NCBI GenBank assembly: GCA_025352825.1
Contig: JANXSG010000235.1
Span: forward strand, 1-42,256
Direction of reading: 5' to 3'
Origin: Chthonomonadaceae bacterium
GTDB lineage: Bacteria > Armatimonadota > Chthonomonadetes > Chthonomonadales > Chthonomonadaceae
Length of the DNA stretch: 42,256 nucleotides
Shown: positions 23,508 through 31,851 of the stretch, in pieces
Position numbering within the stretch: the first letter of the stretch is position 1
How the letters are laid out: the number at the start of each line of letters is the position of its first letter
The notes under the pieces: model-generated
Told to the model about the DNA's origin: nothing
Seen by the model: only the letters and a program-made list of their open reading frames with translations
Database searches by the model: none
Translations under genes and position numbers: made by a program

Positions 23508-25685
23508 TCATTCTGCTTCCTCAATTACCAGAACTCGCGGGCTATCTGTCAGCTCGGCTTCAAGATCAATAGTGGATGATCCTGCGTTTATAACATGCAC
23601 CCCAGCTTCCTGCCCTGTTAAAGGGTCATAAAGCGAAACCTTCGCATTTGACCCCACGACATTTCCAATATTCAGCCTGAAAGTCTCTTTTGGCATATCA
23701 AATCGTGTGATATCCGTGTTGGGTGCATTTTGCTTGTATCGCTGGAGCATATTCCTGGTCATTACATAGACAGGGATTACGAACTTATGTTTTGTCGCCT
23801 GAAAAGGGAAAAAGGCAACCACTTCACGATTGTACAACGGCGGATAAGGATTCGGATTGCTATTTGCCATGGAGGCATTGCCAGCAAACTGGAAATGGTC
23901 ATTGTCGTGTTCGGAAACTCGAATGAGGCTGATCTGCCTTGGTTTGCCGACTGAACTATCTCCCTTCATCACTGTGAGGAGATTCTGAATTGCAAACATC
24001 GCTGGGGAGGTGATTGACTTTTCGTCGGATGGCACCTCATATCTATTCGCCTTCACAGCCGATATAAACTCTCTGCTCATCAGGCCGAGTCCCATTTCAT
24101 CATTCTCGTACGCTTCGAAGAAGTATATCCTGGCAACTCCCTTATTCACATAGCTGCTGAGATAACGAAGTACAGATTTTGCTTTGAGATGTTCGGCATC
24201 TGCAGGAGTCACCTCATTGTCACTTGTATGTTTACTGCTCTGTAAATATTCAGGCGAAATTCCGGGATCAGCCCCCCGCGCGTCTATATTAACCTCGGTT
24301 ATCCAGGTTCTGGGAGGTGGCGCGCTTTTTCCGGTGCTATATACAGCATGAGACTGTCTGCTGTGCACTGAATTACCTACCACATTATCAAAAGGCGCTA
24401 AATCTCTGATGAGCGATTCAGTCTGCAAACCTAATAAAAAATATTCCGGGAGGAATGCAGCATAGGTAGGTATAAAATCATCCTGCCACCGGCCGCTAAC
24501 GGACTTCCCTTCTATTTCACCTAGAGCATCGACAGATTTGCCCGAGTAGAGATTCCTCTCATTCGGATATTTCGTCATACCCCTGTAGGGATGTTTGCTA
24601 ATCGCTGTCAGCCCCGCAGGAAGTGAGGAGCCTGTAGACCATGGCCGTTGGGATTCAAAACCGTCGGTTACTCCTACATTCGGCATATGGTTTTTTGGAT
24701 CGCGAATGTATTCTACCGAGTATTTAATGATCGCCTCAGGTGAATAGTCGCCCTGAGCAATGGGTTTATCGTAATAGCGATTAATATTCAGAAAGCTTGA
24801 TCCAAACGACATTTCGTTCCACACTTCTACATCAAAACCCGCATCTGCAGTGCCTTCTGTTCCTAAGACTCGTTTCGCATTCGATGATATTGTACTAATA
24901 TAACTTAGCCAGCCATTCATAGTCTCTCGAAATTGCGATGGTTCTCGGCCAGTGGTTTTATCTCTTGAGGGATAGAACGGCAGATACTTCAGCGTCATAG
25001 CAGGATGAGCTCCTGCTGGAATATCCTTACCAAGAGCCTTAGAAAGACTGCATGTTCCATCTGGCATAATTTGAGTAAATAGATTCTCTGCACCCCAGCC
25101 CTTCATTGAAAGATTACTGAGCCCTGATCGACTTGCTATTGCGTCCTTCAAGGTGTTGGGATCGATATGCACCACAGTATCACCTTTGCTTGCTGGCTGG
25201 GTGAGGATAACACTATACTGTTTGGAAGGGCAGGGAATTCCATGATTAGAATTCAGAAGTATTAATGGCCTGAGTCTGGTTTTTTTGCAGGCGGACAACA
25301 GTTTTTCAAATACTTCTGGCCTGGTAAGTTTGGAAGGATCATCCCAGCTTATATTGTTCCAACCAAATTCCAAACGCACATATTTAAAACCGATTTTCGC
25401 TAGATGTTTAAATACCGGTTCAATACTGGCAAGATCATTTCCTACTCGATAATTAACACCCAATGCGTGCTCCATCCGCGAGGATGGCCAGGTATCCATA
25501 TAGGCGCGCCAAGGCTGGATCCAGTGACTTCTAGTTCCCCAGGGTAACTCTGTCATGTACGCTTTATCTGTATATTTCAGGACGGTGCCTCCCGTTGAGA
25601 CCCCTCCTGCTGCACGCCCGGATGCATTAAATAAACTAGACAAAATCACAATCCCTAGCGATATCTTAAAGTATCTCGTATTCAT
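23508..25685 (-). CDS. Secreted glycoside hydrolase-like (clan A type) protein
   Basis: The protein has about 725 residues with a signal peptide (KISLGIVILSSLFNASGRAA). A TIM-barrel-like region follows: LGVNYRVG, LAKIGFKYVRLEFGWNNISW, LRPLILLNSNHG, DVEVWNEM near residue 288, and WITEVN near 462. The Asn-Glu pair and the later Glu are the acid/base and nucleophile arrangement of clan GH-A enzymes such as GH5, GH39 and GH30. A C-terminal beta region (from about 640) follows. The polysaccharide target is unknown. The ATG at 25685 is favoured because GGAG precedes it by seven bases, whereas the GTG at 25697 overlaps that site. The gene stands alone. Confidence 0.7.
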   Translation of the reverse strand: MNTRYFKISLGIVILSSLFNASGRAAGGVSTGGTVLKYTDKAYMTELPWGTRSHWIQPWRAYMDTWPSSRMEHALGVNYRVGNDLASIEPVFKHLAKIGFKYVRLEFGWNNISWDDPSKLTRPEVFEKLLSACKKTRLRPLILLNSNHGIPCPSKQYSVILTQPASKGDTVVHIDPNTLKDAIASRSGLSNLSMKGWGAENLFTQIMPDGTCSLSKALGKDIPAGAHPAMTLKYLPFYPSRDKTTGREPSQFRETMNGWLSYISTISSNAKRVLGTEGTADAGFDVEVWNEMSFGSSFLNINRYYDKPIAQGDYSPEAIIKYSVEYIRDPKNHMPNVGVTDGFESQRPWSTGSSLPAGLTAISKHPYRGMTKYPNERNLYSGKSVDALGEIEGKSVSGRWQDDFIPTYAAFLPEYFLLGLQTESLIRDLAPFDNVVGNSVHSRQSHAVYSTGKSAPPPRTWITEVNIDARGADPGISPEYLQSSKHTSDNEVTPADAEHLKAKSVLRYLSSYVNKGVARIYFFEAYENDEMGLGLMSREFISAVKANRYEVPSDEKSITSPAMFAIQNLLTVMKGDSSVGKPRQISLIRVSEHDNDHFQFAGNASMANSNPNPYPPLYNREVVAFFPFQATKHKFVIPVYVMTRNMLQRYKQNAPNTDITRFDMPKETFRLNIGNVVGSNAKVSLYDPLTGQEAGVHVINAGSSTIDLEAELTDSPRVLVIEEAE

Positions 25686-25904
25686 TTTTTTCTCCACTTC
25701 AATTTATTACATTTTTGCTTTACTAAGAACTCTACATGAGGATAAAACTACATTCGTATAACAAACTCTTTTTAGACAAGATAGCTGTAAAAGTTAATAA
25801 CTGATGTTACGCAGGCGAGCTATTCATGAGATCGAAAAAAGATTTTCTATCTTTGGTATAAGCGAAAGTTAGCAGAGTCTGAACAGTAAGATTCGTGCGA
25901 CGGG

Positions 25905-26081
25905 TTTAAGGGGCTGTGAAAGTAATCTTAATTTCTACATTTCCCGGGAGTTGAAAACTCCTGACATCAAAAAACAGGCGTCTTTCAGACGCGAATCCCG
26001 CACGCAGGCCTTCCAGACGGGTACTTCAGTGCCTGGCAATGCATGATGAACTATACGGTATCACTTTCACAACCCCTTAAA
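25905..26081. mobile_element. Second MITE-like element with 22-bp imperfect terminal repeats
   Basis: TTTAAGGGGCTGTGAAAGT at 25905 onward is mirrored at 26060-26081 (20 of 22 bases pair). The 177-bp interior carries a small hairpin array listed separately. It has no coding potential. A solitary copy of the terminal sequence occurs at 39810-39831. This suggests a short element moved in trans. The gap 25698-26491 holds this element, further hairpins, and no gene that I can support. Confidence 0.6.
25945..26040. repeat. Short-hairpin array, left copy
   Basis: In order: GGGAGTTGAAAACTCC, GCGTCTTTCAGACGC, a degenerate CAGGCCTTCCAGACGG, and GGGTACTTCAGTGCCT. Stems of five or six bases surround loops of about three to four bases. 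The same hairpins occur in the same order, inverted, at 26927-27041. Confidence 0.65.
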
Positions 26082-26100
26082 AGTCTTCACTATGAAGTGC

Positions 26101-26185
26101 AAATGTCCTTGCGGACATGAATTCGTGTCCTCGGGACACTTGTTTTTTTCAGCGAAGGGCTTTAGTCCGTCGCGTAATAGCATTA
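26101..26185. repeat. Short-hairpin cluster
   Basis: ATGTCC-TTG-CGGACAT is followed by GTGTCC-TCG-GGACAC and by an imperfect GGGCTTTAGTCC hairpin. The style (six-base stem, three-base loop) matches the arrays at 26.93-27.04 kb and 42.06 kb. Confidence 0.6.
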
Positions 26186-26195
26186 ATACTAACCT

Positions 26196-26245
26196 CAAAA
26201 ATCCTTAACTTAACGCTTATAGGGATGGGGGTGAGGTTAAGCTGC
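26196..26245. repeat. Fragment shared with the 3'-edge repeat
   Basis: TAACGCTTATAGGGATGGGG followed by GTGAGGTTAAG is the reverse complement of the stretch at 41994-42027 (CCCTCACCCCCCATCCCCAT, then AAGCGTTAGGTTA), with few differences. It shows that this end of the dispersed family is also scattered on its own. Confidence 0.55.
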
Positions 26246-26491
26246 TTTTTATTGCACCAAATATCTGAAGGAACAGTAGTGGGATTATGAGAATAAAATG
26301 AAGGATCACTTGTGTATCAGGCTTATCGATTCGCCTGATACTTTATCCGCATCTATAGACAGTATTTCTGTTGGCAGTTCTCGCCGACAGTTTTTGGCCA
26401 CTGATGTTCTCATTAATCCCTGGCAAACTATTTTCTCAACACCAGGTCGGAATCAACATTGTACGCTGAGTGTTCAAGCTGCATTTTCAGA

Positions 26492-26734
26492 TCACGCTCC
26501 CCAGACTCTACGCTTGGCGAAGAAACAGACTGGTTTTGTAGCTGCGCCTGCATGCGCGGCGCTTCTTGCCCCATATGTTCCAACGCCTTCACCACTGTTC
26601 ACGCATAGGCACGATTCCGCCGCCCCGATGGCTACGAAGTGACCCACAAAGAGTACGACTAAAAAAGCAATGAAGGCCGGCATAAACGTAATGACGGCAG
26701 TCCAGCCATGTTCTAAACCTATTGTCCAATTCAT
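26492..26734 (-). pseudogene. Truncated membrane-channel-like gene relic
   Basis: GGAGGAG lies seven bases before the ATG at 26734. The frame begins MNWTIGLEHGWTAVITFMPA and continues FIAFLVVLFVGHFVA, very like the first transmembrane helix of CmpX/MscS-type TM-helix proteins. After about residue 36 the similarity stops and the frame runs into an unrelated Cys/Ala-rich tail. In another frame downstream, TVVKALEHMGQEAPRMQAQL is open for some 55 codons, which suggests deletion or rearrangement joining two gene fragments. A genuine short 80-residue membrane protein is the alternative. Confidence 0.5.
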
Positions 26735-26926
26735 ATTAAACTCCTCCGTGAAAAGTCAGAAAGAGATCGCGGTTAATACAACGTCATTATTTTCCTTCTG
26801 GGGAACATTCATCACACGTTGAGTAGACTGGAGATAGGACTCTATGGTTCCGAAAAGTAAGCCCCTTACGCAAAATACTGAATAGATAGGAAGAAAAATG
26901 AACCATAATATCATTCCTTAATCGAA

Positions 26927-27041
26927 CAGGCACTGAAGTACCTGTCTTGGAAGCCTGCACCCAGCCGTCCTCCGGACGGGAATTGCGTCTGAAGGACGCC
27001 TGTTTTTTGATGCCGGGAGTTTTCAACTCCCGGAGGTTTCA
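26927..27041. repeat. Short-hairpin array, right copy (inverted)
   Basis: In order: AGGCACTGAAGTACCT, CCGTCC-TCC-GGACGG, GCGTC-TGAAG-GACGC, and GGGAGTTTTCAACTCCC. It is the inverted counterpart of the array at 25945-26040. Its end touches the stop codon of the acyltransferase gene, and it may serve as that gene's terminator. Confidence 0.7.
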
Positions 27042-28157
27042 TACCCTGAGATAGATTTTCTGACGATGCAAGAAGTAAAGAAACAGCCATTTGATCCCGA
27101 ATACAGCAATTGCCATGATCAGGCCTTCGTACACTGGAGTAAGATGAGCGATACCGCCAAAAAAGAATTTTGCCGTGTATTCGAACCGAATAAATCTCTG
27201 ACCGAGATAGATTGTGAGTGGATTCAGCCCGATCACTACGAATCCAGCAGCCCATTTTTTCCAACCCTTGATGTCAATCAACCAGTAGAAAAGCGCCAGC
27301 AGCAGCATGCTCCATCCGCCAGCAATCAGTACATATGAGCTTGTCCATATCTTTTTGATCACCGGAAACCACGGACTCCAGGCGTATCCAAGTGCGATAC
27401 AAGCAATACCAGCAATCACCAGCCCAAAAACTTTCTTCAGCTGTGTTCGATCGGATAGGAGCCACTGCCCACATAGCACCCCAAGTAGCGCTGTCGATAT
27501 AGCTGGAATTGTGCTAAACAGCCCTTCCGGATCTCCGTAACTCGTATATAGCTGACCGGGCAAAAACCATTTACGGTCAAAATAGTTCGCCACATTCCCC
27601 ATCTGAGTCATGCTGCCAAGAGGTACTCCAGGAACAGGTATCTTGATCATGAGAATCCAATAGAGAATGAGCAGACCCGCGCAGATCGCAGCCTGAGCCC
27701 GCTCTTTCGTGTAGAGTAAAATAGTCGCTGCACATCCATATCCCAAAGCAAGCCGCTGCAGCACTCCCATGATTCGCAGATGGTCAAAACCCTTGAACTC
27801 AAGAAGCCCTGCAGCGAGTAATGCAAGGACTATAAGTGTGACGGTTCGCTTAATAATTTTAAGTTGAAGGTGTTTTTGCGAATCACCTCGCTCCCTTCGC
27901 TTTGCAAGTGTATAAGGAAGCGCTACACCAATTATGAATAAGAATAGCGGGAATATCATATCATGAAAATGGAAACCCTCCCACTCCACATGTTCGGTCA
28001 GGTTTGAGTTTATCGCATGGATAAACTTGTTGTGAAATTTGGATAATAACTCGTCAACGATATCAGCTCCGGTCATGATCCAGAACATATTAAAACCTCG
28101 GAGTGCATCCAAAGAATGAAGGCGGCCGGCAGGTTTTTGAATTGGTAACTCAGACAT
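27039..28157 (-). CDS. HGSNAT/DUF5009-like membrane acyltransferase
   Basis: The protein has about 372 residues and roughly ten hydrophobic segments. It begins RLHSLDALRGFNMFWIMTGA, the signature shared by bacterial DUF5009 proteins and heparan-alpha-glucosaminide N-acetyltransferase. GFHFHDMIFPLFLFIIGVAL (residues 62-81) carries the His-Asp pair of the proposed catalytic loop, and VLQRLALGYG and NPLTIYLG are further conserved blocks. It probably transfers an acyl group to a sugar across the membrane. Which glycan it acts on is unknown. The start lies within or directly behind the DUF421 gene stop, so translation is probably coupled. An alternative ATG is at 28175, overlapping that gene. Confidence 0.85.
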   Translation of the reverse strand: MSELPIQKPAGRLHSLDALRGFNMFWIMTGADIVDELLSKFHNKFIHAINSNLTEHVEWEGFHFHDMIFPLFLFIIGVALPYTLAKRRERGDSQKHLQLKIIKRTVTLIVLALLAAGLLEFKGFDHLRIMGVLQRLALGYGCAATILLYTKERAQAAICAGLLILYWILMIKIPVPGVPLGSMTQMGNVANYFDRKWFLPGQLYTSYGDPEGLFSTIPAISTALLGVLCGQWLLSDRTQLKKVFGLVIAGIACIALGYAWSPWFPVIKKIWTSSYVLIAGGWSMLLLALFYWLIDIKGWKKWAAGFVVIGLNPLTIYLGQRFIRFEYTAKFFFGGIAHLTPVYEGLIMAIAVFGIKWLFLYFLHRQKIYLRV

Positions 28158-28161
28158 TGTA

Positions 28162-28656
28162 TTACGGTACTCCATCCAGATTACTGCTTCTTGCAGCAGG
28201 TATTACACTCAAAGCCCCATCAACTTCGAGAACAACCATGTGCGCCTGCTCCAATCGAGACAGCCCATGCTGGCGAAGTGCTGTCAATATTTGCACCTCA
28301 GAGACGCACTCTTTTCGGAGCTTCTCAGCGATCAACTTCCCATCAAACAGAAGGAGAGAGGGAGTACCCATGACTCTGCTTTCAGTTAATGGCGATCTGA
28401 CAAATACTTTCGTCAGCGCCCAGCCTATTAAAAACAGAGTTCCTGCCGACGTGATTCCGACGGTTAAATCTCCTCTGCCGTGCGTCATTGCATTCTGTAC
28501 TGAGTTCGCCAATGCGATTATGAGGGCTAGATCGTAAATGTTTATCTGCCCAATCTGACGCTTGCCTACAATTCGGAGTCCAAGCCCTAAAAACAGAACG
28601 ACAACGAATGTTCTTGCGCAAATCAAAGATAGAAACCACCAATAGTCCGAAGTCAT
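28162..28656 (-). CDS. DUF421 membrane protein, first paralogue
   Basis: The 164-residue protein has three hydrophobic segments in its first 80 residues and the DUF421 text LGLRIVGKRQIGQINIYDLALIIALANSVQNAM. A small cytoplasmic domain follows: PSLLLFDGKLIAEKLRKECV, ILTALRQHGLSRLEQAHMVVLEVDGALSVI. YetF-like members of this family are known, but the biochemical role is not. The ATG at 28656 is preferred because GAGGTG lies just upstream; a longer start at 28671 would overlap the preceding gene's stop. It is in an operon with the second DUF421 copy and the acyltransferase. Confidence 0.85.
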   Translation of the reverse strand: MTSDYWWFLSLICARTFVVVLFLGLGLRIVGKRQIGQINIYDLALIIALANSVQNAMTHGRGDLTVGITSAGTLFLIGWALTKVFVRSPLTESRVMGTPSLLLFDGKLIAEKLRKECVSEVQILTALRQHGLSRLEQAHMVVLEVDGALSVIPAARSSNLDGVP

Positions 28657-28667
28657 ATCCACCTCTA

Positions 28668-29210
28668 TCACGGAAGCCGTAGTGCTTTAAAATGACGTCG
28701 GGTCTGGTGCACTTTAGAATCTTTTGGCACTACGGAGATAGTACCATCCACTTCCAGCACGCAAATATGAGCATCTTCAAGTTTTTGAAGGCCGTGTTCC
28801 CTGAGTGCCGTCATGAGCTGCTCGATGGTGATACCTTCTCGCCGCATTTTATCGGTAAGCATCTTTCCATCATTCACTATAAGAAGCGGTTCACCCACCA
28901 GAATGTGTTCGAGCTTCGATGATTTTGCCATCGCTACAGTGAGTGCTCTATTTAGTATTAGCAGTGTAGTGGCTGCCACGAGCCCGCCTACAAGTGTACT
29001 ATCATCACCAACCATTGCATTCTGAACTGCGTTTGCTAATACTATGATCAGCACAAGATCGTATATGTTCATCTGTCCAAGCTCACGTTTACCCAGAATC
29101 CTTAGGCCGAGAACTAGAAACAGATAGACTATAGTTGTTTTTCCGGCAATACCCAGTGCACCATGCAGAGTGGGGTGCGTAAAAACTTCCGTGAACCAAT
29201 GTAAAATCAT
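28668..29210 (-). CDS. DUF421 membrane protein, second paralogue
   Basis: The 180-residue protein matches the neighbouring copy along its length: GLRILGKRELGQMNIYDLVLIIVLANAVQNAM in the third membrane segment, EPLLIVNDGKMLTDKMRREG and LMTALREHGLQKLEDAHICVLEVDGTISVVP in the C-terminal domain. AGGAG lies ten bases before the ATG at 29210, which gives the natural start MILHWFTEVF; a frame from 29252 adds 14 unlikely residues. It heads the operon continuing to 27039. The two paralogues may form hetero-oligomers. Confidence 0.87.
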   Translation of the reverse strand: MILHWFTEVFTHPTLHGALGIAGKTTIVYLFLVLGLRILGKRELGQMNIYDLVLIIVLANAVQNAMVGDDSTLVGGLVAATTLLILNRALTVAMAKSSKLEHILVGEPLLIVNDGKMLTDKMRREGITIEQLMTALREHGLQKLEDAHICVLEVDGTISVVPKDSKVHQTRRHFKALRLP

Positions 29211-29317
29211 CCCAACTCTTCTCCTGAACAAGCAGGTTTCAGTCGAATACATGTCGAAGCTCTGAATACATAAATATTACGAAATGGAGTGTTCTCATAC
29301 AACCATTCATTTATCAG

Positions 29318-29779
29318 ATGTCAACAATAGTATTCCATACAATTGTTATGTATATATTCTTGATATTCATGCTCAGATTTATAAACAAACGGCAGCTAGG
29401 CCAGCTTACGTTACTCGATCTCGTCGTCGTTATCTTGATTGGAAGCGCCGTTGAAACCGCTATGGTGAATGCAAATACTTCCCTCATTGCAGGGCTGATT
29501 TGCGCTGCGACATTGCTGATAACAAATCGAATAATCTCGCTGTTATTCAACCGGTCCAAGCGATGGAGACATATTTTTGGAAGCGGTCCAATTCTGCTGG
29601 TGCACAACGGGTGTTTCATTGAAGATCACTTGAAGCGAGCAGGTCTGACTCATCAGGATGTAATGCAGGCTCTCCGACAGCGCGAATGTGGAATGCTGGA
29701 GCATGTCCGTTTCGCAGTGATGGAAGTTGATGGCGCCATTAATGTAGTTCTGAGAAAATCAGAAAATGATGAGATTTAA
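29318..29779 (+). CDS. DUF421 membrane protein, third paralogue
   Basis: The 153-residue protein has the same plan: FLIFMLRFINKRQLGQLTLLDLVVVILIGSAVETAM, then GPILLVHNGCFIEDHLKRAG and VMQALRQRECGMLEHVRFAVMEVDGAINVVL. It is more diverged than the two minus-strand copies and points away from them. Its TAA stop (29777-29779) is shared, on the other strand, with the TAA of the convergent DUF1003 gene, so the two frames overlap by four bases. No good ribosome binding site is seen before the ATG; TTATCAG precedes it. Confidence 0.83.
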   Translation: MSTIVFHTIVMYIFLIFMLRFINKRQLGQLTLLDLVVVILIGSAVETAMVNANTSLIAGLICAATLLITNRIISLLFNRSKRWRHIFGSGPILLVHNGCFIEDHLKRAGLTHQDVMQALRQRECGMLEHVRFAVMEVDGAINVVLRKSENDEI

Positions 29780-30288
29780 CCGGGCTTACTATCTGCAATC
29801 TTTGCAATCCGAAGTGAATTCGCCTCAGCAAGCTGCAGGAGTATCTCCTGCTGTCGCTCCAGATGCTGAAGTATCACCTCGATCTCCTGTTCAGCCTTTA
29901 TATTCACTTCCAAATCGTGTTCGGCGCGCAGTTCGGAGTGCCGCCCCTGCAGGTTCTGCCCTACCATGATGAGTGGCATCAGCAGAATCTGAATAACATT
30001 ACTGATGAGCAGATAGGCAACGAATGCGGGAAACGGATCGAACGCTTTCCAGTGGAGCGATATTACTTCGCTTGCGAGAATATTGTATCCGCACCACAGC
30101 ACTGTCCAGGCGAAGATACACAGGAAAAACCCCATTGTACCTACTCGGTCAGTGATGATCACAGCCAGCTTTTCGAGGGGTTTCAGACTCTCTTCGTGCT
30201 CTTTATTTACATTGCGATGCGGTTTTAGTTTTGTGCGTAATTCGCTTAGTGAAGGCGTGTTTCGATGATCTTGATTTTCTTCTGGCAT
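29776..30288 (-). CDS. DUF1003 membrane protein
   Basis: The 170-residue protein has a charged N-terminus, two hydrophobic segments (about residues 53-70 and 85-110) and the DUF1003 motifs ITDRVGTMGFFLCIFAWTVLW, FDPFPAFVAYLLISNVIQILLMPLIMVGQNLQGRH. A C-terminal coiled coil (LRAEHDLEVNIKAEQEIEVI, LQHLERQQEILLQL) follows. Its role is unknown; members are small inner-membrane proteins. It is adjacent to the DUF421 cluster, which suggests, but does not prove, a shared envelope function. The C-terminal stop overlaps the convergent DUF421 gene. Confidence 0.85.
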   Translation of the reverse strand: MPEENQDHRNTPSLSELRTKLKPHRNVNKEHEESLKPLEKLAVIITDRVGTMGFFLCIFAWTVLWCGYNILASEVISLHWKAFDPFPAFVAYLLISNVIQILLMPLIMVGQNLQGRHSELRAEHDLEVNIKAEQEIEVILQHLERQQEILLQLAEANSLRIAKIADSKPG

Positions 30289-30555
30289 TAGCGGAATACT
30301 CCTTTAGAGCGCAATTACTAAAATTTTGTCCATCTGAAGTTATACCACTCATTGATTTGATTTATGGGAACTGCGCCTATTTCGAGATAAGACGAGAAAT
30401 GACCTGCTAAGGTTCATAAACTCGGATTTGGCCGATTTCGAAAATGTTAACTTGTATTTTGTGATTAAGTGCATCGCTGATTGTTACTCATCTGATGAAA
30501 AATAGTAAAGTACGAATGTGATTTACGTATAATTCATGAGGATAAAGGATTAGAT

Positions 30556-31455
30556 ATGGATCGCCTGAAAGATAAGATAGCTTTGGTTACTGGGGCAGGA
30601 CGTGGCATCGGCGAAGGAATTACAAAGATGTTTGCTCATGAAGGTGCGATGGTAGCGCTCGTCGATAAAGCAGCGGAGAACCTTCATAAAGTCGCGGACG
30701 AGATAGAGGCTGCTGGAGGCAAGGCTTTCCCTATTGAAGCCGATATCACTGACAACAGTGCAATTGAACGGATGGTGAACGCGACGGTCGGGCACTTCGG
30801 GGGTTTGGATATCCTCATAAATAATGCTGCAATCGTAATGTTCACACGCAGCCTTGAAGACGAACTTATGGAAACAGAATATGATCGACTGATGGCCACC
30901 AATCTCAAGAGTGTCTGGATGACTCTCCACCATGCTATCCCGCATCTCCGGGCACGCGGCGGCGGATCAATCGTGAATATAGCATCCGTCCATGCGCTTG
31001 CCAGCGGTGGATACATGTCCGCTTATGCGGCGAGCAAAGGCGCTTTGGTGGCTGGAGCCAATGCCATCGCGATGGAATTAGCCGAGGATCGAATTCGAGT
31101 AAACTGTATTTCACCAGGAACTATCTGGACGAACGCATCCGGCTCGATGGCAAAGCGGCAACTCAGCCCTGAAGCTTATGAAGAGTTTATGGAGATCTTC
31201 GGCGAAGAGGAGCTGAAATTGAGGACTATGCAGCAGCCTCTGCCAATAGCAGGAAAACCGGAGGATGTTGCCTATTGCGCACTCTATCTGGCATCAGATG
31301 AGGCGCGTTTTGTAACAGGATCAAATTTTGTAGTGGATGGCGGAATGACTGCCTGCCTTTCTGATCCATACTATATCTCACCCTCGGTACTGGAAGGGCT
31401 AGAACGTCGGAAGGTGATGCAGGCATGGATTGCATCCCACAGGGTCAGCATCTGA
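30556..31455 (+). CDS. Short-chain dehydrogenase/reductase
   Basis: The 299-residue protein has the classical SDR sites: TGAGRGIGEG for cofactor binding, NNAA (residues 93-96), the catalytic Ser in IVNIASVHA, and YAASK. The C-terminus GSNFVVDGGMT matches the FVTGSxxxVDGG signature. Asp37 after the second strand (LVDK) points to NAD+ rather than NADP+. The substrate is unknown. A 27-residue extension after the VDGG motif is longer than usual. The gene stands between the DUF1003 gene (divergent) and a dispersed repeat, and appears to be monocistronic. Confidence 0.9.
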   Translation: MDRLKDKIALVTGAGRGIGEGITKMFAHEGAMVALVDKAAENLHKVADEIEAAGGKAFPIEADITDNSAIERMVNATVGHFGGLDILINNAAIVMFTRSLEDELMETEYDRLMATNLKSVWMTLHHAIPHLRARGGGSIVNIASVHALASGGYMSAYAASKGALVAGANAIAMELAEDRIRVNCISPGTIWTNASGSMAKRQLSPEAYEEFMEIFGEEELKLRTMQQPLPIAGKPEDVAYCALYLASDEARFVTGSNFVVDGGMTACLSDPYYISPSVLEGLERRKVMQAWIASHRVSI

Positions 31456-31481
31456 CTTGAGTATCCACAGAAGTTGGGAAT

Positions 31482-31680
31482 AGCCCTCACCCTCCGACCC
31501 CCTCTCCCGAAGCTTCGGGAGAGGGGGTGACTGTGGTATGGATTTATCAATATTACATAAGACTTTGCTATTAATATAAGCACATATCCCACGAAGTGGG
31601 AGACAGCAAACCAACGATATAAAGCTCCCCCTCTTCTTCGGGAGAGGGGGTCGGGGGGTGAGGGCTGACTTTTGCGACTT
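31482..31680. repeat. Dispersed paired-hairpin element, copy G
   Basis: CCCTCACCCTCCGACCCCC leads into CCCCCTCTCCC-GAAGCTTC-GGGAGAGGGGG. The centre ATATCCCACGAAGTGGGAGA is nearly identical to the centre of the 18.93-kb copy. A mirrored hairpin and GGGGGGTGAGGGCTGACTTT follow, ending in a TIR-like ACTTTTGCGACTT. The left terminal repeat is not recognisable, so this copy looks left-truncated. It lies between the SDR and secA genes. Confidence 0.75.
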
Positions 31681-31851
31681 CCTCGAGAGATTAGCAAATC
31701 TGTCAGTAGTAATTTCGAAACCTTCTCGGTCTTGGAAAACGTATTGTGAGCATGGTATACTATCACGGCGTTGTTACAAATACCAGTAAAAATGTGGAAT
31801 TAATAACTATTAACTAAGTACGCTCCCGCCGATCTGAGGTGAATTCATATT

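Noticed and set aside
26298-26642. A 114-codon frame on the plus strand opposite the channel-like relic
   Set aside because: No ribosome binding site and no recognisable domain; the minus-strand reading has a strong ribosome site and a membrane helix.
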